Below are positions 43,301-55,200 of a DNA stretch of 64,000 bases, in pieces (the first letter of the stretch is position 1; every line of letters begins with the position of its first letter). A program made the position numbers and the translations under genes. The stretch comes from Bacteroidales bacterium (GTDB lineage Bacteria > Bacteroidota > Bacteroidia > Bacteroidales > F082). The stretch covers positions 1 to 64,000 of the forward strand of contig JALNZU010000020.1 in the NCBI GenBank assembly GCA_023229245.1. The letters run 5' to 3'. The notes beneath the pieces were generated by a model. That model made no database searches, was not told the origin of the DNA, and saw only the letters and a list, made by a program, of their open reading frames with translations.

Positions 43301-46300
43301 CAGCCAAGCCATAGACATTTTGTTCGGTTGATGTGAAATCATCCGGTCCTTCCCAGTAAATAGTAAAGGGAGGTACACCACCTTCTATATCCAATTCAAT
43401 TGAACCATCGTTTGCATTATAGCAGCTCAGGTTTTGAACTATAGGAGTAACTGTCATAGCCGCAGTAAGACTGACATCGTCTATATACCAGAAATTAAAT
43501 TGATAGTGATTGCCATCCAATACCCAGGCTACATAAGTAATATCTCCCAGATTATTTGTGATATTCAGATATACTTTCTCCGGTCCTTGATGGCCTTGAC
43601 CTGATTGGTGTACCCAGGACTCATCTGTCCAGTTTATCCCATCGCTACTGGTTTGGATCTTATAAATGATTCCAGCCCCAAAATCATTAAAATAATGTCT
43701 GAATGAAAGCGTAAGTTGATCAAAGCCTGCCGTATTGAAAGCCGGACTTATCAACCGTGATAAACCAGTTGCATTAACCCATGAAGCTCTTAATTCATAA
43801 GGTGAGCCCCCGGCATTGGAACTATTGCTAATATCCCAGCGATTGCTTGTTACTCCCCCTTCATAGGTTTGTGACCAGCATAACAGGTAGTCTTCGTCAA
43901 AATGTTCGGAATAGGGTATATCAAAGGGTGCACAGTTGGTCACTACGCCTACTTCTTCCGATGAGCCGGTACCTGCTGGTGAAGTAGCATCCACCTGATA
44001 GTAGTAGATGGTTGCAGCTTCGGTGGTTTCATCCAGGTATTCTTTATCTTGTATACCTTCGGCAATCACTGTATAGGCTCCTAACTCAGTACCACGCTTG
44101 ACGGTATATGTGTAATCGGATGCAAACATCTGATATTGTCCGTCAGCTTTTACAGCCGGAACGGCTATAGCTTCTGCTGCCGCTGTAGTCTGTATAGGTG
44201 AATGACTATGTCTGCTAATAGTCTTGATCGGTAGATCTTGCAATGCTGCATCACCGGGTTCCGAAATCAGTTGAGGAAGAGAAGCCATAGAAGCATTAGC
44301 CGTGGACATATAGGCACGCATTATAAAGTTATAAGCAATGCCATTCCAACTCGAACCTCCATTAGTAGAATAGGCACACATATCGTAGGATGGACTGATA
44401 TCATCTGTTCCAACAAATGGTCCCACCGAACTATTAGCAGGCCATTGGGTAACAATGTAATAGGTCTGCCCTGCTGTTACGGGTATGGAGTTGGGGAAGC
44501 TTAGCAACAGCCATTCTCCTGTGGCAGAATTAACGGGAACATTAGGGAAGGTATGAACGGGTTCGCTCACATTGGGCATTCCATTTTTCTCCCCACAAAG
44601 TCGAATAGATTCAAAGGCAATAGGACCGTTGTTTCTGGCAAAAATTCCAATATGATTCAAGGAACCATTAGTCGGTATGACCACTTTAGTATAGAACATA
44701 TGATTCAGACTGCTTGGGTCTGCTGCCCAATACCAGGCGTTGGCAACGCCGTTGTCGTATTTGATCTCGTAGTAGGGGAGAGGCTCATCCCATTCCAGTA
44801 AGACTGAGAAAGGATCTTCAGGGGTGGCAGTCAAATTCAAAGGTCCATTGGCATAACCGGTACCGGTAACAGGTGCACTATGGGTTCCAAAATTATCGGT
44901 AACGACCAGTTCAGCTGTTTTCACTCCGGTTGAACCTGGAGCAAACACAACTTGTACAGACATCTCTGAATTAGCTGCCAAAGTTTTAGGATAGGTATTG
45001 GCATCAATCAGTTGAAAATCGCCCGCATGGGTACCATCAAATGCAACACTCGAAATAGTGATATTAGTGCTCCGATTATTTCTCAAGGTAAAGGTTTTAG
45101 GTACCGATTGGAAATTGGCATAGATATCACGGAAGTCGTGTGACTCAGGCATAATCTCAAAAGCCGGCTGCTCTACTATGCTGATATCATCAAGAGCAAT
45201 AAAGTCAATATCGGCAGGACTATAGGCATGCCAGCCAAAGTAATACACTCCGGTAGTAGCAGGAGTATATACGACTCTAAACTCGGTATATACAGGTACA
45301 CCCATATCGGCCTTATCCCATAACACTGTTCCGTTGCTAATTGCAGCTAATTCAGGTGATTGAGCTACTAAGAACCTCATTTTTTCCATATCACCTGCCC
45401 AGCCGGGAGCACGAACCCAGAATTTAATGATGTAAGGCTGCTGTCCTGTCAATTCCAGGCCGGGTGTAACCAAATATTCATTCTTCGGGCTGATTGAAGA
45501 ATAAAAGACGACGATAGCATTGGGTGCACTATTTGGTAGCTGTGGATCAATAGTCCATGGGCGGCTTGCTGCCGAGGCATGGCTCGTCCATCCTTTGGGC
45601 GGTGTAGCACCGGTTGGGCTGGTATCGAAGTTCTCCGAGAACGGTACACCAAAATTTGTTGTAGCCGATGCATTCACATAGGTAGTTGAATAGCTTGGTC
45701 CTGTAGTAACCGACCATGCCCGGTAATAATAAGTAGTTCCGGGATTAAGATTGCTTTGTGGATACAATCCGGTAGTACTACCTACATAGTGAACAGTGCC
45801 ACCACCTTCGATTGAGCTACCCGGAGTATATATACCCGAAGGTGTTCCAAATGTATTAGTAGTATTCCATGCTACTAATACATTATTTCCTTGGGCATTT
45901 GGAGTAGCAGCAAAAGCGATCTGAGTTGAGCTGGTTGCATTAGCTGTAAAGCTTGACGGAGCATCTGGTAAGGTAGTTGTATTTCCCGTCAATGGGGAAG
46001 CTGTACGATATACCGGTCCCTGACATTCGTCACCAGCATTGTAGGCAAACACATAGTAGTAGTATTTAGTGCCTCCATCTAAACTCGTAGCATTGAAGGT
46101 AGTCTGTGTGCCGAAACCAACCACGGTTCCATTACCTATGGCATCGCCAACCGAATAATTCGTCATATTAACTGGTGTCCCTCCAAGAGTTGCTGAAGTA
46201 CTTTGAGCCACTAAGTAACCATAGGCTGCTGGTGAAGCGGTAAAGCTTCCGGTTACGCTATTGGTAGCGGGGGTAAGTTCCAATGCTGTTGGCTGTGCTG

Positions 46301-48518
46301 CCGGTGGGGAACAAGGAGGTGGAGACAGTTTGACAACAATATCATCCACATATAAATAGTATTCGTTAGCGGCAGAATATGCCTGAAAACCAATATAATA
46401 TACGCCGGTTGTGTTGGGTGTAAAGTCAACAATATTGGTTTTCTTGCCAGCCAGCTTAATTTCTGGATGATCGGCTAACTCGGTGGTCATAGCGGCTATA
46501 GTGGCAGCAGTACCCATAGCAACCCTTAATTTCTCAGTAAACGAGGCACTATTATTACCATAGTCATAGGACAGACGGTAGGATGTACCAGCTGTTAAAT
46601 TAATACCTTGAGTGAAAAACCAGGTGTTAGCAGGATTTGCGGTGTTATAATTATACCGCAACACTTTGGAGGTAAACCCATATCCAGGACTAACAGCTGT
46701 TACCCAAAGGTTTCCATTACCTCCTTGAACTACTCTCGTACAAGCAGGGATAGCCGGAGGAGTAACCGATTCAAAGTCCTGTACGTAGGGTATATCCGCT
46801 GCACCACATTCCGTGGTGAATGTAGCCGGGCTTGACCATGCGCTCAGATCACCACCGCCGCAATCTGCCTGAACATACACATCATACGAAGTATTTGAGG
46901 TCAGACCAGTAATAGTACGACTAGGTGTTGTTATACCGGAAATAAGAGTTCCTGCTGTTTCCGGATCAAAGCCGGGAGAACCATATTTTAAATTCCATTT
47001 AGACTCGGCACCTCCGGCAGTCCAGGAAGCTTTAGCTGAAGTTTGAGTGATTTCGGAAATGGTTAGGCCATCCGGTTTTAGACAAGTGGGCCCCGACTGA
47101 ACCGTTACATCATCTAAATTCAATCCTCGTGCCCAATTAGAAGTTGCTTCAAAAGCGATATAATACGTTGCTGTCGGATTGGGAAGTGGTAATGATACTT
47201 CGGTCCATGCAATATGCTCACTCGTGTAATTATCTCCTATTTGTACCCATGCATCGCTGGGGCTTGTTTTATAAAACACTCGCAATTCATCTATATCTCC
47301 GGCCCAGTTTTGATTTGCATAATAGAATGTCAATTCAGGGTTAGGTACATTCGTCAGATCAAGCATAGGGGTAACTAACTTGGTTTTACTACCTGAGGAA
47401 GTATTCCGAAATTCAGCCATATGGGAGCCAGTTTTTGGCTTGATATTGCCAGATCCATTTTGAGTAACAAAAGCCCAGTTAAATGAACCACTCACATATT
47501 CGTTTTTCCAGCATGCCGGGATGACAGCTGCGTTAAAGCCTTCACTCCATGGAAAATTCGTGACAGCCCCACATTCAGTAGTAAATGTGCCAGGACCTAT
47601 CCATGAACTATAATCTCCTCCTCCACAATTGGCTCGTACATAGGCTTTATATTCGGTAGAAGCTTGCAGGCCATTGGCAGTTGCCGAAGTTTGTCCTACT
47701 CCAACGCTGCCGCTTGCTACCAAACCGTTGGCTCCGCTACCGGCATCACCCGTAGTACGCACTTCCCAGTCATACCCATTAGCCGGATCGCTAGCTGAAG
47801 CAGTCCAGTTGAGCGTAGCGCTGTTTTGCGTAATATTTGTTATAGTTAAACCCGAAGGATTGAAACAGGTCGGAGGAGCTCCGATACGTACCGTATAATC
47901 TTCTACTTCTCCATAAAAAGAGCTACCACATGGTTCTGGAATAGAACTATATCCATAGACCATACGGACTCGCATACGGTAGTCACCGTCGGGAACCCAG
48001 GCAGGAACTGTGATAGTACCGGAGAAAGATTCTCCCCATGGGTCATCCATATCTAATATATATTCTTCATCGGTTCCTACGCCAAACTCAAAATCCTGAT
48101 TCCAGTCAATCCAGACAGTAACTAAATCAAAATCATCCGGCGAATTGCTATTTGTCACTATGATCGTTTCACTGTCACCGGCTGACATGGTATTCACCTG
48201 GTCGGTATAGTCGCCTACACCCCCTTGCCATCCGGTGCTGTTGTCAATATCTCCAAACTGCACCCTGGTTATATATTCATAGCTGCCAGAAGATGTTGTG
48301 GCCGTACAGTATGCATCCGCTAGTGGGATGATGTTATCCGGCTGTTGAACAATTTGCTGATCAGCCATCATTCTTTCCATCTCAGCTATTTTCAATTTAC
48401 GAATCTCATCCTTTTTAACTTCGTTCTGAGCTGAAGCGGCAAAACTGTTACCTAACAACAACAATACTATAGCTGTCAGGCTAAAAAGCCAGTTTAAAAA
48501 AGTAATTTTTTTTCTCAT
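40305..48518 (-). CDS. Giant multidomain T9SS-secreted surface protein (paralog 1)
   Basis: A 2737-residue protein. Rough order: signal peptide (cleavage near ASAQ, 30); GEVED domain (about 90-212, DWNQDFEFGVG and GEVEDYTV); fibronectin III (214-316); cleaved-adhesin/MAM-like (318-470); fibronectin III (475-570); anchor-J-like (573-730); fibronectin-type modules (735-950); anchor-J-like (955-1110); choice-of-anchor D (1112-1222); adhesin-like module (1530-1690); SprB repeat (1692-1760); MBG (1850-1927); two Ig-like domains (2020-2196); InlB-like repeat (2196-2272); dockerin-like helix (NSISSADALLLQYAMTG, about 2395-2430); cohesin-like domain (2510-2630); T9SS type A sorting domain (2650-2737, YPNPFNDMTEIQYVLPESG). 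It is expected on the cell surface in adhesion, gliding or substrate binding. No catalytic domain was recognised. Confidence 0.9.
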   Translation of the reverse strand: MRKKITFLNWLFSLTAIVLLLLGNSFAASAQNEVKKDEIRKLKIAEMERMMADQQIVQQPDNIIPLADAYCTATTSSGSYEYITRVQFGDIDNSTGWQGGVGDYTDQVNTMSAGDSETIIVTNSNSPDDFDLVTVWIDWNQDFEFGVGTDEEYILDMDDPWGESFSGTITVPAWVPDGDYRMRVRMVYGYSSIPEPCGSSFYGEVEDYTVRIGAPPTCFNPSGLTITNITQNSATLNWTASASDPANGYDWEVRTTGDAGSGANGLVASGSVGVGQTSATANGLQASTEYKAYVRANCGGGDYSSWIGPGTFTTECGAVTNFPWSEGFNAAVIPACWKNEYVSGSFNWAFVTQNGSGNIKPKTGSHMAEFRNTSSGSKTKLVTPMLDLTNVPNPELTFYYANQNWAGDIDELRVFYKTSPSDAWVQIGDNYTSEHIAWTEVSLPLPNPTATYYIAFEATSNWARGLNLDDVTVQSGPTCLKPDGLTISEITQTSAKASWTAGGAESKWNLKYGSPGFDPETAGTLISGITTPSRTITGLTSNTSYDVYVQADCGGGDLSAWSSPATFTTECGAADIPYVQDFESVTPPAIPACTRVVQGGNGNLWVTAVSPGYGFTSKVLRYNYNTANPANTWFFTQGINLTAGTSYRLSYDYGNNSASFTEKLRVAMGTAATIAAMTTELADHPEIKLAGKKTNIVDFTPNTTGVYYIGFQAYSAANEYYLYVDDIVVKLSPPPCSPPAAQPTALELTPATNSVTGSFTASPAAYGYLVAQSTSATLGGTPVNMTNYSVGDAIGNGTVVGFGTQTTFNATSLDGGTKYYYYVFAYNAGDECQGPVYRTASPLTGNTTTLPDAPSSFTANATSSTQIAFAATPNAQGNNVLVAWNTTNTFGTPSGIYTPGSSIEGGGTVHYVGSTTGLYPQSNLNPGTTYYYRAWSVTTGPSYSTTYVNASATTNFGVPFSENFDTSPTGATPPKGWTSHASAASRPWTIDPQLPNSAPNAIVVFYSSISPKNEYLVTPGLELTGQQPYIIKFWVRAPGWAGDMEKMRFLVAQSPELAAISNGTVLWDKADMGVPVYTEFRVVYTPATTGVYYFGWHAYSPADIDFIALDDISIVEQPAFEIMPESHDFRDIYANFQSVPKTFTLRNNRSTNITISSVAFDGTHAGDFQLIDANTYPKTLAANSEMSVQVVFAPGSTGVKTAELVVTDNFGTHSAPVTGTGYANGPLNLTATPEDPFSVLLEWDEPLPYYEIKYDNGVANAWYWAADPSSLNHMFYTKVVIPTNGSLNHIGIFARNNGPIAFESIRLCGEKNGMPNVSEPVHTFPNVPVNSATGEWLLLSFPNSIPVTAGQTYYIVTQWPANSSVGPFVGTDDISPSYDMCAYSTNGGSSWNGIAYNFIMRAYMSTANASMASLPQLISEPGDAALQDLPIKTISRHSHSPIQTTAAAEAIAVPAVKADGQYQMFASDYTYTVKRGTELGAYTVIAEGIQDKEYLDETTEAATIYYYQVDATSPAGTGSSEEVGVVTNCAPFDIPYSEHFDEDYLLCWSQTYEGGVTSNRWDISNSSNAGGSPYELRASWVNATGLSRLISPAFNTAGFDQLTLSFRHYFNDFGAGIIYKIQTSSDGINWTDESWVHQSGQGHQGPEKVYLNITNNLGDITYVAWVLDGNHYQFNFWYIDDVSLTAAMTVTPIVQNLSCYNANDGSIELDIEGGVPPFTIYWEGPDDFTSTEQNVYGLAAGTYFYSVTDVNSSNYAEFVEVTQPDEIPAPTVEDLTVTYDGQLHTIEAVAPANTELVWYDEDDQETTAPSASQAGIYKAWVASREILDPDPEQGQACESVRIEVTLTIEPKGLTITADDKERCQFEPNPELTITYIGFVDGEDEEFLDAAPQISTTATEASDPGDYPITVSDALSTNYDITFVEGTLTVVRTPSVDAGPDGAVCVSESFPIVAATASNYTSLIWTTSGNGTFNDATVVNPIYTPGSVDIANGSVILTITADPGSSCSQTSEMELTLQNDLPVAVAIVQLTDIICTFTEAQFQAMPLNGGLTPSYQWQLNGVDVGADSDIFAYVPTDGDVLTVTLTSSIGCALNNPAESDPFVVDVTPDLTAEVSISTAETIVCDNTLVTFTAIAVNSGTNPTYQWYVNEVAVGTNDAEFSYEPLDGDEIYVEMSSSHPCAVVADAVSNLIIMEVNPPLLVLKVNPSHGGTVSGGGNFAVGTVVTLVATPSPGWEFLNWKDMDGNIISSEAEFDFTITECYEELTATFSSTAKIAGQLKYFNSNETLIPSPNNYGVFYVQLFEGETAIGGRQLVAYNPETRLSSYFEYVGVESGKDYTLRIWEQAIDNRLEKIWTWNNWGGASSIDALIIAMMTVNNTNLTIFPWIAPVSVPDYTDYFTQVADVTNSNSISSADALLLQYAMTGNPTYHPLPGGAHYFNLATTRLTDHSEKAYPYAPEKVFTASGEYAASTLASEVYYEVFLDNLNDGLNVFNIYFVATGDMNASYLPGGSKSSQLLAYEGMINVEEDQLVRIPVRIDQSVQLGAATVGFSYDPQLLEIVEVEDFPVNYIDHDQGIVRISWFDLNGMSLSQGQTLVYLHARLKSAVHMGEPYLELLGDTEFADQQAAKISVDLIVPYLESANSSMEGLSLTHACYPNPFNDMTEIQYVLPESGKVKVVVYNHFGQEVQVLTDANQSAGAHSLKLKNTELGNAGQYFYRIVLEGSQKTWQVRGSVIYVK

Positions 48519-49199
48519 AATTATTTATTTTGGTTAAGTACAATTAGTTTATCCTTCTGAAATAGTTAACTTTTCGTCAGGAAAATCATATTTTTATTTA
48601 TATCATGTTGACCTAATGTCAGCAGTAAAAGGATACATCAATAAAATCACTAAATCTTTTTTCTTGGTTACGATAAAAAAGTGGATTTCCTTTTGATGTG
48701 AGGTCAAACAACAGCCTTCAGACTTGTCCACATTCAATACATTCAAGGAGGCTTTTCAGTAAAAACATGTAAATTTTTGTACATAAGATTCATTTTTTAA
48801 TAAATACTCTATTGATTTTCAGGTTATTTAATTTTATGTCTTAGGGTCGAAATCAGTCATAATCTCAATCTGTCTGATACAATTTGAAACTCAATGGTTA
48901 CAGCAAATGTAACAAGTTTTTACAAAAAAAAATAAAAAAATAAAAAAATAGACTCACAAGTTGGAATACTGCTGACAAAATTGATCCAAACTTAGATGCA
49001 ATTACCGGCCGTATGCCCTCTTTTTAAACCTGATTTACACAAGCTTCCGTGGTTAAGATATTATTTAGCTGTTTGTCAACGTTATAGCAGCTAATTTATA
49101 CTAGTTTTGAGGATTAATTTATGGAAAATAGTATTATTATTTGGGTATTTCAACCAATGCTTTAGGTGTTCTTTCTGATAGTTCTATTCGATGTTCCTA
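48519..49199. other. Long intergenic leader of giant gene 1
   Basis: About 680 bases without a gene. Positions 48530-48790 are clearly related to the sequence upstream of giant gene 2 (55975-56245), with shared landmarks CTTTTCGTCAG, CATGTTGACCTAATGTCAGC, GATGTGAGGTCAAAC and CAAGGAGGCTT. On the minus strand a perfect -7 element TACATTTG lies at 48911-48904, which would give a leader of about 380 bases. Whether the leader is regulatory is an inference. Confidence 0.55.
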
Positions 49200-49238
49200 T
49201 AAAAAAATCCTTCCATAATAATTTACGGAAGGATTTTT
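49200..49238 (-). terminator. Terminator of the second giant gene
   Basis: AAAAATCCTTCC and GGAAGGATTTTT form a 12-bp stem with a 12-base loop, followed by the T-run on the minus strand. Its stem is the same as that of the first giant gene's terminator apart from the inner bases, so the terminator was duplicated with the gene. Confidence 0.82.
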
Positions 49239-49265
49239 GGCATCCTCAAAAAAAGGTCATGGAAA

Positions 49266-52200
49266 CTATTTTACATAAATCACGCTACCTCTCGACAGCC
49301 AGGTTTTCTGGCTTCCTTCCAATATGATTCTATAGAAATACTGGCCTGCGTCGCGCAGTTCGCTGCTTCTCAGCTGTAGGGTGTGAGCTCCGGCAGTCTG
49401 CTGTGCATCGGTGAGTACTAATATTTCCTGTCCGAAGTGGTTATACACCACCACTTTCACCAGACCCGATTCAGGAAGTACATACTGTATTTCCGTCAGA
49501 TCATTAAACGGATTGGGATAGCAGGCATGGGTCAGCGACAGTCCATCCAAAGATGATTCACTTGTTTCTATATAAGGTACGTTCAGGTCAACCGAAATTT
49601 TGTTTGCGTTTGTATCGGCAAACTCGGTCTCGGCAAGCAGTTCCAGATAGGTATCGCCTAAGTGTAAAGTCGATTTGATTTTTGCATGAAGATAGACTAT
49701 AGCCTGTCCTTGGGACAACGACCTTCCATTCATGTCGAACCAGGAAATACGTACTATACCATTTTCCTGATCAATATAATGGAGCGGATAGTCTTCTACG
49801 TTTACGATCTCAAGGATTTGTGGATCATAGGCGAAGGCCAGGGTTGTAGCCCCTAATTGCACCTCCTGATCCACGCGTACCGGAATACGCACTATCTGAT
49901 CTTCGTTGAGCTGTATCGTGCCTTCATAGGCTAACATCTGCGAAGCTTTGGCGTCAGAGCCGGGTATATAGTTCGCATTCACGTCTCCTGTAGCTACAAA
50001 ATAGATGTTGTACACATTGAGTCCGTCTTTGAGGTCTTCAAGCACTACCTCATAATAAATTTCTGAGGCAGGCATGGAAGCAGCATACTCTCCAACGGGT
50101 GTAAACACAAGTTCAGGCGCATTGGGATAGACCTTGTCGCCGTGGTTAGCCTGATAAGTGGTAGCCAGATTGAAGTAGTGGGATCCATCCGGCAGAGGCC
50201 TATATTCTGGATTACCGGTCACGGCATATTGCAGCAGCAGGGCATCGGCACTGGTGATAGCATTGTTGTTGTTCACATCCGCTACCTGTGCAAAATATGG
50301 AGTATATTCTGTGGCAGTAACCGGTGCAATCCATGGGAGCATAGTCAGGCTGGCGTGGTTCACACTCATCATGGCAATGATCAACGCATCTATGGAAGAG
50401 GCTCCACCCCAGTTATTCCATGTCCAAACCATATCCAGTCTATCTCGGATTGACTGTTCCCAGATACGAAGGGTATAGTCTTTACCTGATTCCACACCTA
50501 CAAATTCGTAATAGCTGTTCAGTCTGAACTCGGGATTAAAGCTAACTAATTGACGTCCGCCTATAGCTGTCTCACCTTCAAAGAGCTGTACATAAAATAC
50601 TCCATAATTATTAGGTGATGGTATCAGGGTCTCATTATCGTTGAAGTATTTGAGCTGACCAGCTATCTTAACAGTATAGTTGAATACAGCTATCAGCTCA
50701 TCGTAGCACTTGGTGATGGTATAGTCGAATTCGGCGTCGGTAGAAATCACATCCCCATTCATATCTCTCCAGTTGAGGAACTCCCAACCGGGAGCTGGTG
50801 TAGCCACAACGGTTACTGTACTGCCAATGGCATAGTTATCCCCTCCACTTACGGTACCTCCATGAGCAGGATTGGCAATCAACATTAGAAGAGGTGGTGT
50901 TACTTCCATAATAATGGTATTGGAAACGGCATCTGCTACGACTGCACAGGGATGGTCGGATGTCATCTCCACATATATCTCATCCCCATCAAGTGGTTCA
51001 TAGCTAAACTCGGCTGCATCGGTTCCAACGGCTTGCTGATTGACATACCACTGATAGCTTGGGCTGCTGCCACCATTCACCGGTATAGCGGTAAAGGTAA
51101 CCATAGTATTATCACATACGTTGGTTGATTCTGTAGTAATACTTACTTCAGCAGTTTGTTCAGGGGTGACACTGACCACGAAAGGTTCAGAGTCAACCGG
51201 GTTGTTCAATGCACAACCTATGCTAGAGGTCAGAGTAACGCTCAGCACATCGCCATCGGTAGGTAGGTAGGCAAAGAGATCGCTATCATCTCCTACATCC
51301 ACTCCATTAAGCTGCCACTGATAGGAGGGGATCAGACCTCCATTGACAGCTAATGCCTGAAACTGAGCTTCGGTGAATGTACAGATGATATCAGTCAGTT
51401 GGATGACAGCCACACTAACGGTCAGGACATTCTGCAGGGTTAGTACCATCTCAGAAGTCTGACTACAGCTGCTACCAGCATCAGCTGTTAAGATCAGTAT
51501 GACGCTGCCATTGGCGATATCCACACTTCCGGGAGTGTAGATAGGGTTGACAACGGTAGCATCGCTGAACGTACCATTTCCGCTGGTAGTCCATAATAAA
51601 TCGGTATAGTTACTGGCTGTTGCAGCTACAATGGGGAAGCTTGCCGAAACGCATACAGCACCATCAGGACCTGCATCTACGTTAGGTGCTCTGACTACGG
51701 TTAAGGTACCTTCCACATAAGTGATATCGTAATTGGTGCTCAAAGCACCGCTTACTGTGATAGGATAGTTATCTGGGTCGCTGTTTTCGGTAGCTGTGGT
51801 GTTGATTTGAGGTAGTTCATCCAGAAACTCTTCGCCTTCACCATCCACAAATCCATCGTAGGTAATCGTCAACTCAGGATTAGGTTCAAACTGACACCGT
51901 TCTTTATCATCAGCAGTGATGGTTAATCCTTTAGGTTCAATGGTTAAGCTTACTTCGATGCGAACGCTTTCGCAGCCTTGTACCGGTTCGGGTACTTGAT
52001 CGGGTATCTCTCGTGCTGCAACCCAGGCTGTATAGATACCTGCCTGGTTAGCGGAAAGAGCAATAGTCTCATCACCATTTTCGTCATACCAAACCAGTTC
52101 TGTATTGGCCGGAGCTACGGCTTCTATTGTATGTACCAGACCGTCATAGGTTACTGTAAGATCTTCCACAGTAGGAGCAGGGATCCTATCCGGTTGGGTA

Positions 52201-55200
52201 ACCTCAACGAATTCAGAATAGTTGGAACTGTTGATATCGGTTACGCTATAAAAATACATACCGGCTGCCAGCCCGTAGATATTTTGTTCGATGGAGGTGA
52301 ACTCGTCCGGTCCTTCCCAATAAATAGTAAAGGGTGGTAAACCTCCTTTTATATCTAATTCAACAGAACCATCGTTGATATTGTAGCAGCTCAGGTTTTG
52401 AACGATTGGAGTAACCGTCAGCGCTTCTGTCACAATGACCTCGTCTATATACCAATTATCTAACTGATTATGATTTCCGTCCAATACCCAGGCTATATAA
52501 GTAATATCTCCCAGATTATATATCAGATTTCTATATACATTCTCCGGTCCTCTGTTTCCATTACCTGATTCATAAACCCAGGTTTCATCTGTCCAGTTGA
52601 TTCCATCGCTACTTGTCTGAATCTTATAGGTAAGACCGGCACCATTAACTTTTAAATAATGTTTAAACGAAAGTGTAATCTTGTCATATCCAGCTGTATT
52701 GAATGCAGGACTGATTAATCTTGAGATACCTGTACCGTTCGTCCCTTCAGCCTTCATTTCATTGGGTGATCCTCCGGCCTGAATGGTATTGCTCAGATCC
52801 CATCTATTGCTAGTGATTCCGCCTTCATATTCCTGTGACCAACATTCTACATAGTTTTCGTCAAAATATTCTAAATATGGGATCTCGGTCGCTTCACATT
52901 TAGTTGTAAATACTATTGATTCACTCCAATCACTATATTCTTCATCACCACAATCGGCCTGGACGTATAGCTCATATGAAGTGCCTAAAGCTAAACCGGT
53001 AATGGTATAGCTGTTGTTTGTTATACCCATAATAGCTATTCCTTCAGAATCGGGATCAAAACCTGGAGAGCCGTACTTCAGGTTCCATATAGATTCATTA
53101 CCTGCCGGAATCCAGGAAGCTTTGGCTGAGGTTTGAGTGATTTGGGAAATAGATAGGCCATCCGGCTCCAGACAAGTCTTATTCGACTGAACCAGTACAT
53201 CATCTATATTCATCCCCCGTGCCCAATTAGATGTTGCTTCAAAAGCAATAAAATATGTTGCCGTAGGATTGGGAAGTTGTAATGATACTTCGGTCCATGA
53301 AGTATGTTCATCTGTGTAATCATCCCCTATTTGTACCCAGGCATCATTGGGGCTTGTTTTATAAAACACGCGTAATTCATCTATGTCTCCGATCCAATTT
53401 TGATTGGCAAAATAGAATGTCAATTCAGGGTAAGGTACATTAGTCAAGTCCAGCATAGGGGTGACCAACTTGGTCTTGCTATCTGAGGAAGTATTGCGAA
53501 ATTCGGCCATATGGGATCCGGTTCTTGGTTTGATATTGCCAGATCCGTTTTGAGTAACAAAAGTCCAGGTATATGTACCGCTCACATATTCGTTTTTCCA
53601 GCATGCCGGGATAACAGCTGCGTCAAAGCTTTCACTCCATGGAAAATTAGTGACAGCACCCCCACATTCAGTGGCAAATATACCAGGTCCTACCCATAGA
53701 CTATACTCTCCACCTCCACAATTGGCTTGGACATATACCTCATACGAAGTACTTGAGTTCAATCCGGTAATAGTATGGCTTGTTATGTTGATATTGGAAA
53801 TAAGAGTTCCAGCTGATTCAGGGTCAAAGCCCGGTGAACCATACTTCAGATTCCAGTTAGATTCTGCGCCTCTGGCAGTCCAGGAAACTTTGGCTGAGGT
53901 TGAAGTGATATCGGAAATGATTAGATTGCCAGGTTTTGGACAGGCAGGATCCTCTTCTATAGAAACATCATCTACATACCATGAGTGAGCAAAATTACCA
54001 GAATATCGAAAAGCTATATACACGGTTTCCCCGGCAAACTGACTCAATGATACCTCTGTTTCAACCCATAATTCAGTTACAGACATTGGTGACCATATTT
54101 GCTGAAAGTCATTATCAGCCGGATTACCAGAACCTGTTGAAACCCAAACCGAATTATTTACATAGTCCTCTGGATCCAGATTATATGACCAGAATGTTAA
54201 AGTAGCACTGTGGGCTGGCAATTGAATGGGGCGTGTTACTAACCAACCATCCTGATTACCAATGGCATACCTGTGATAAGCCGATTTTGAACCGCCCGGT
54301 GTATGATTTCGAGTACCAGAAGTCCATTGCGAGCCTCCGCTATCTATGTCATAACGTTGCCAGTATAAAGGAGGAAAGACATTTCCTTCAAAATCTTCCA
54401 CAAAGGGTATGGCCGATGGAGCAACGATAATAGCACTTGCACTTACCGGTGCAGATTCTCCGGGATAAGGATCTCCATACACAGCTGTGATCTGATACTC
54501 ATAGACTCCATCTTCTAATAGGTTATCCAAATAGCTGATTGCATCAGTACCTAAAGTAGCAATCTGCTGGCCATCGCGGAAGATATTGTATCCTAGGAGA
54601 GGCCCGTTCACTAGGCCATCGCTGGAACCTTCAACTACAAAAGGTACTCCTTGTTGTGTTGAGGTACCATAATCCAACCAGTTTTGCCAGACTGTTTGGG
54701 CGAATTGTTTAGCATTACCTGTAGTAGTTTCTCCCGTGATAGTGATTGGGATACCCCAAGGACCACTATCTATACTACCGATCACTGAGAAATCAACCCA
54801 ATAAGTACCCGGCAGGAGACTTAGTCCTGGAGTTCCGGCTGTAACAGCCATGATAGGACGATCGGTATTTGTCAAATCTGGACCATCAACCCGATAGATG
54901 CCTGTCCATTCGGTAGAAATCATCACATTGCTGACCATATCTCCATAGATTATCTGTCCGCCCTCACCTGGAACGCCGTTCCAAATCTGTAGGAACGCAC
55001 CGGTAATCGTACTGGTAGTAGGGCTTCCGGTTTGATAACCATAAAAAGTAAAGCGTTCTATGTCCCAGTTCTCGGTAACCACAAAGTCATCTGCCAGGCG
55101 GTAGCCTTCGGTTTTATTGATATTTGCACCATAGGTTTTCAATCCTGAATCCAGATAACTGATGTCAGCTCCACCGGCACCCTGTCCGGGTCCATTAATA

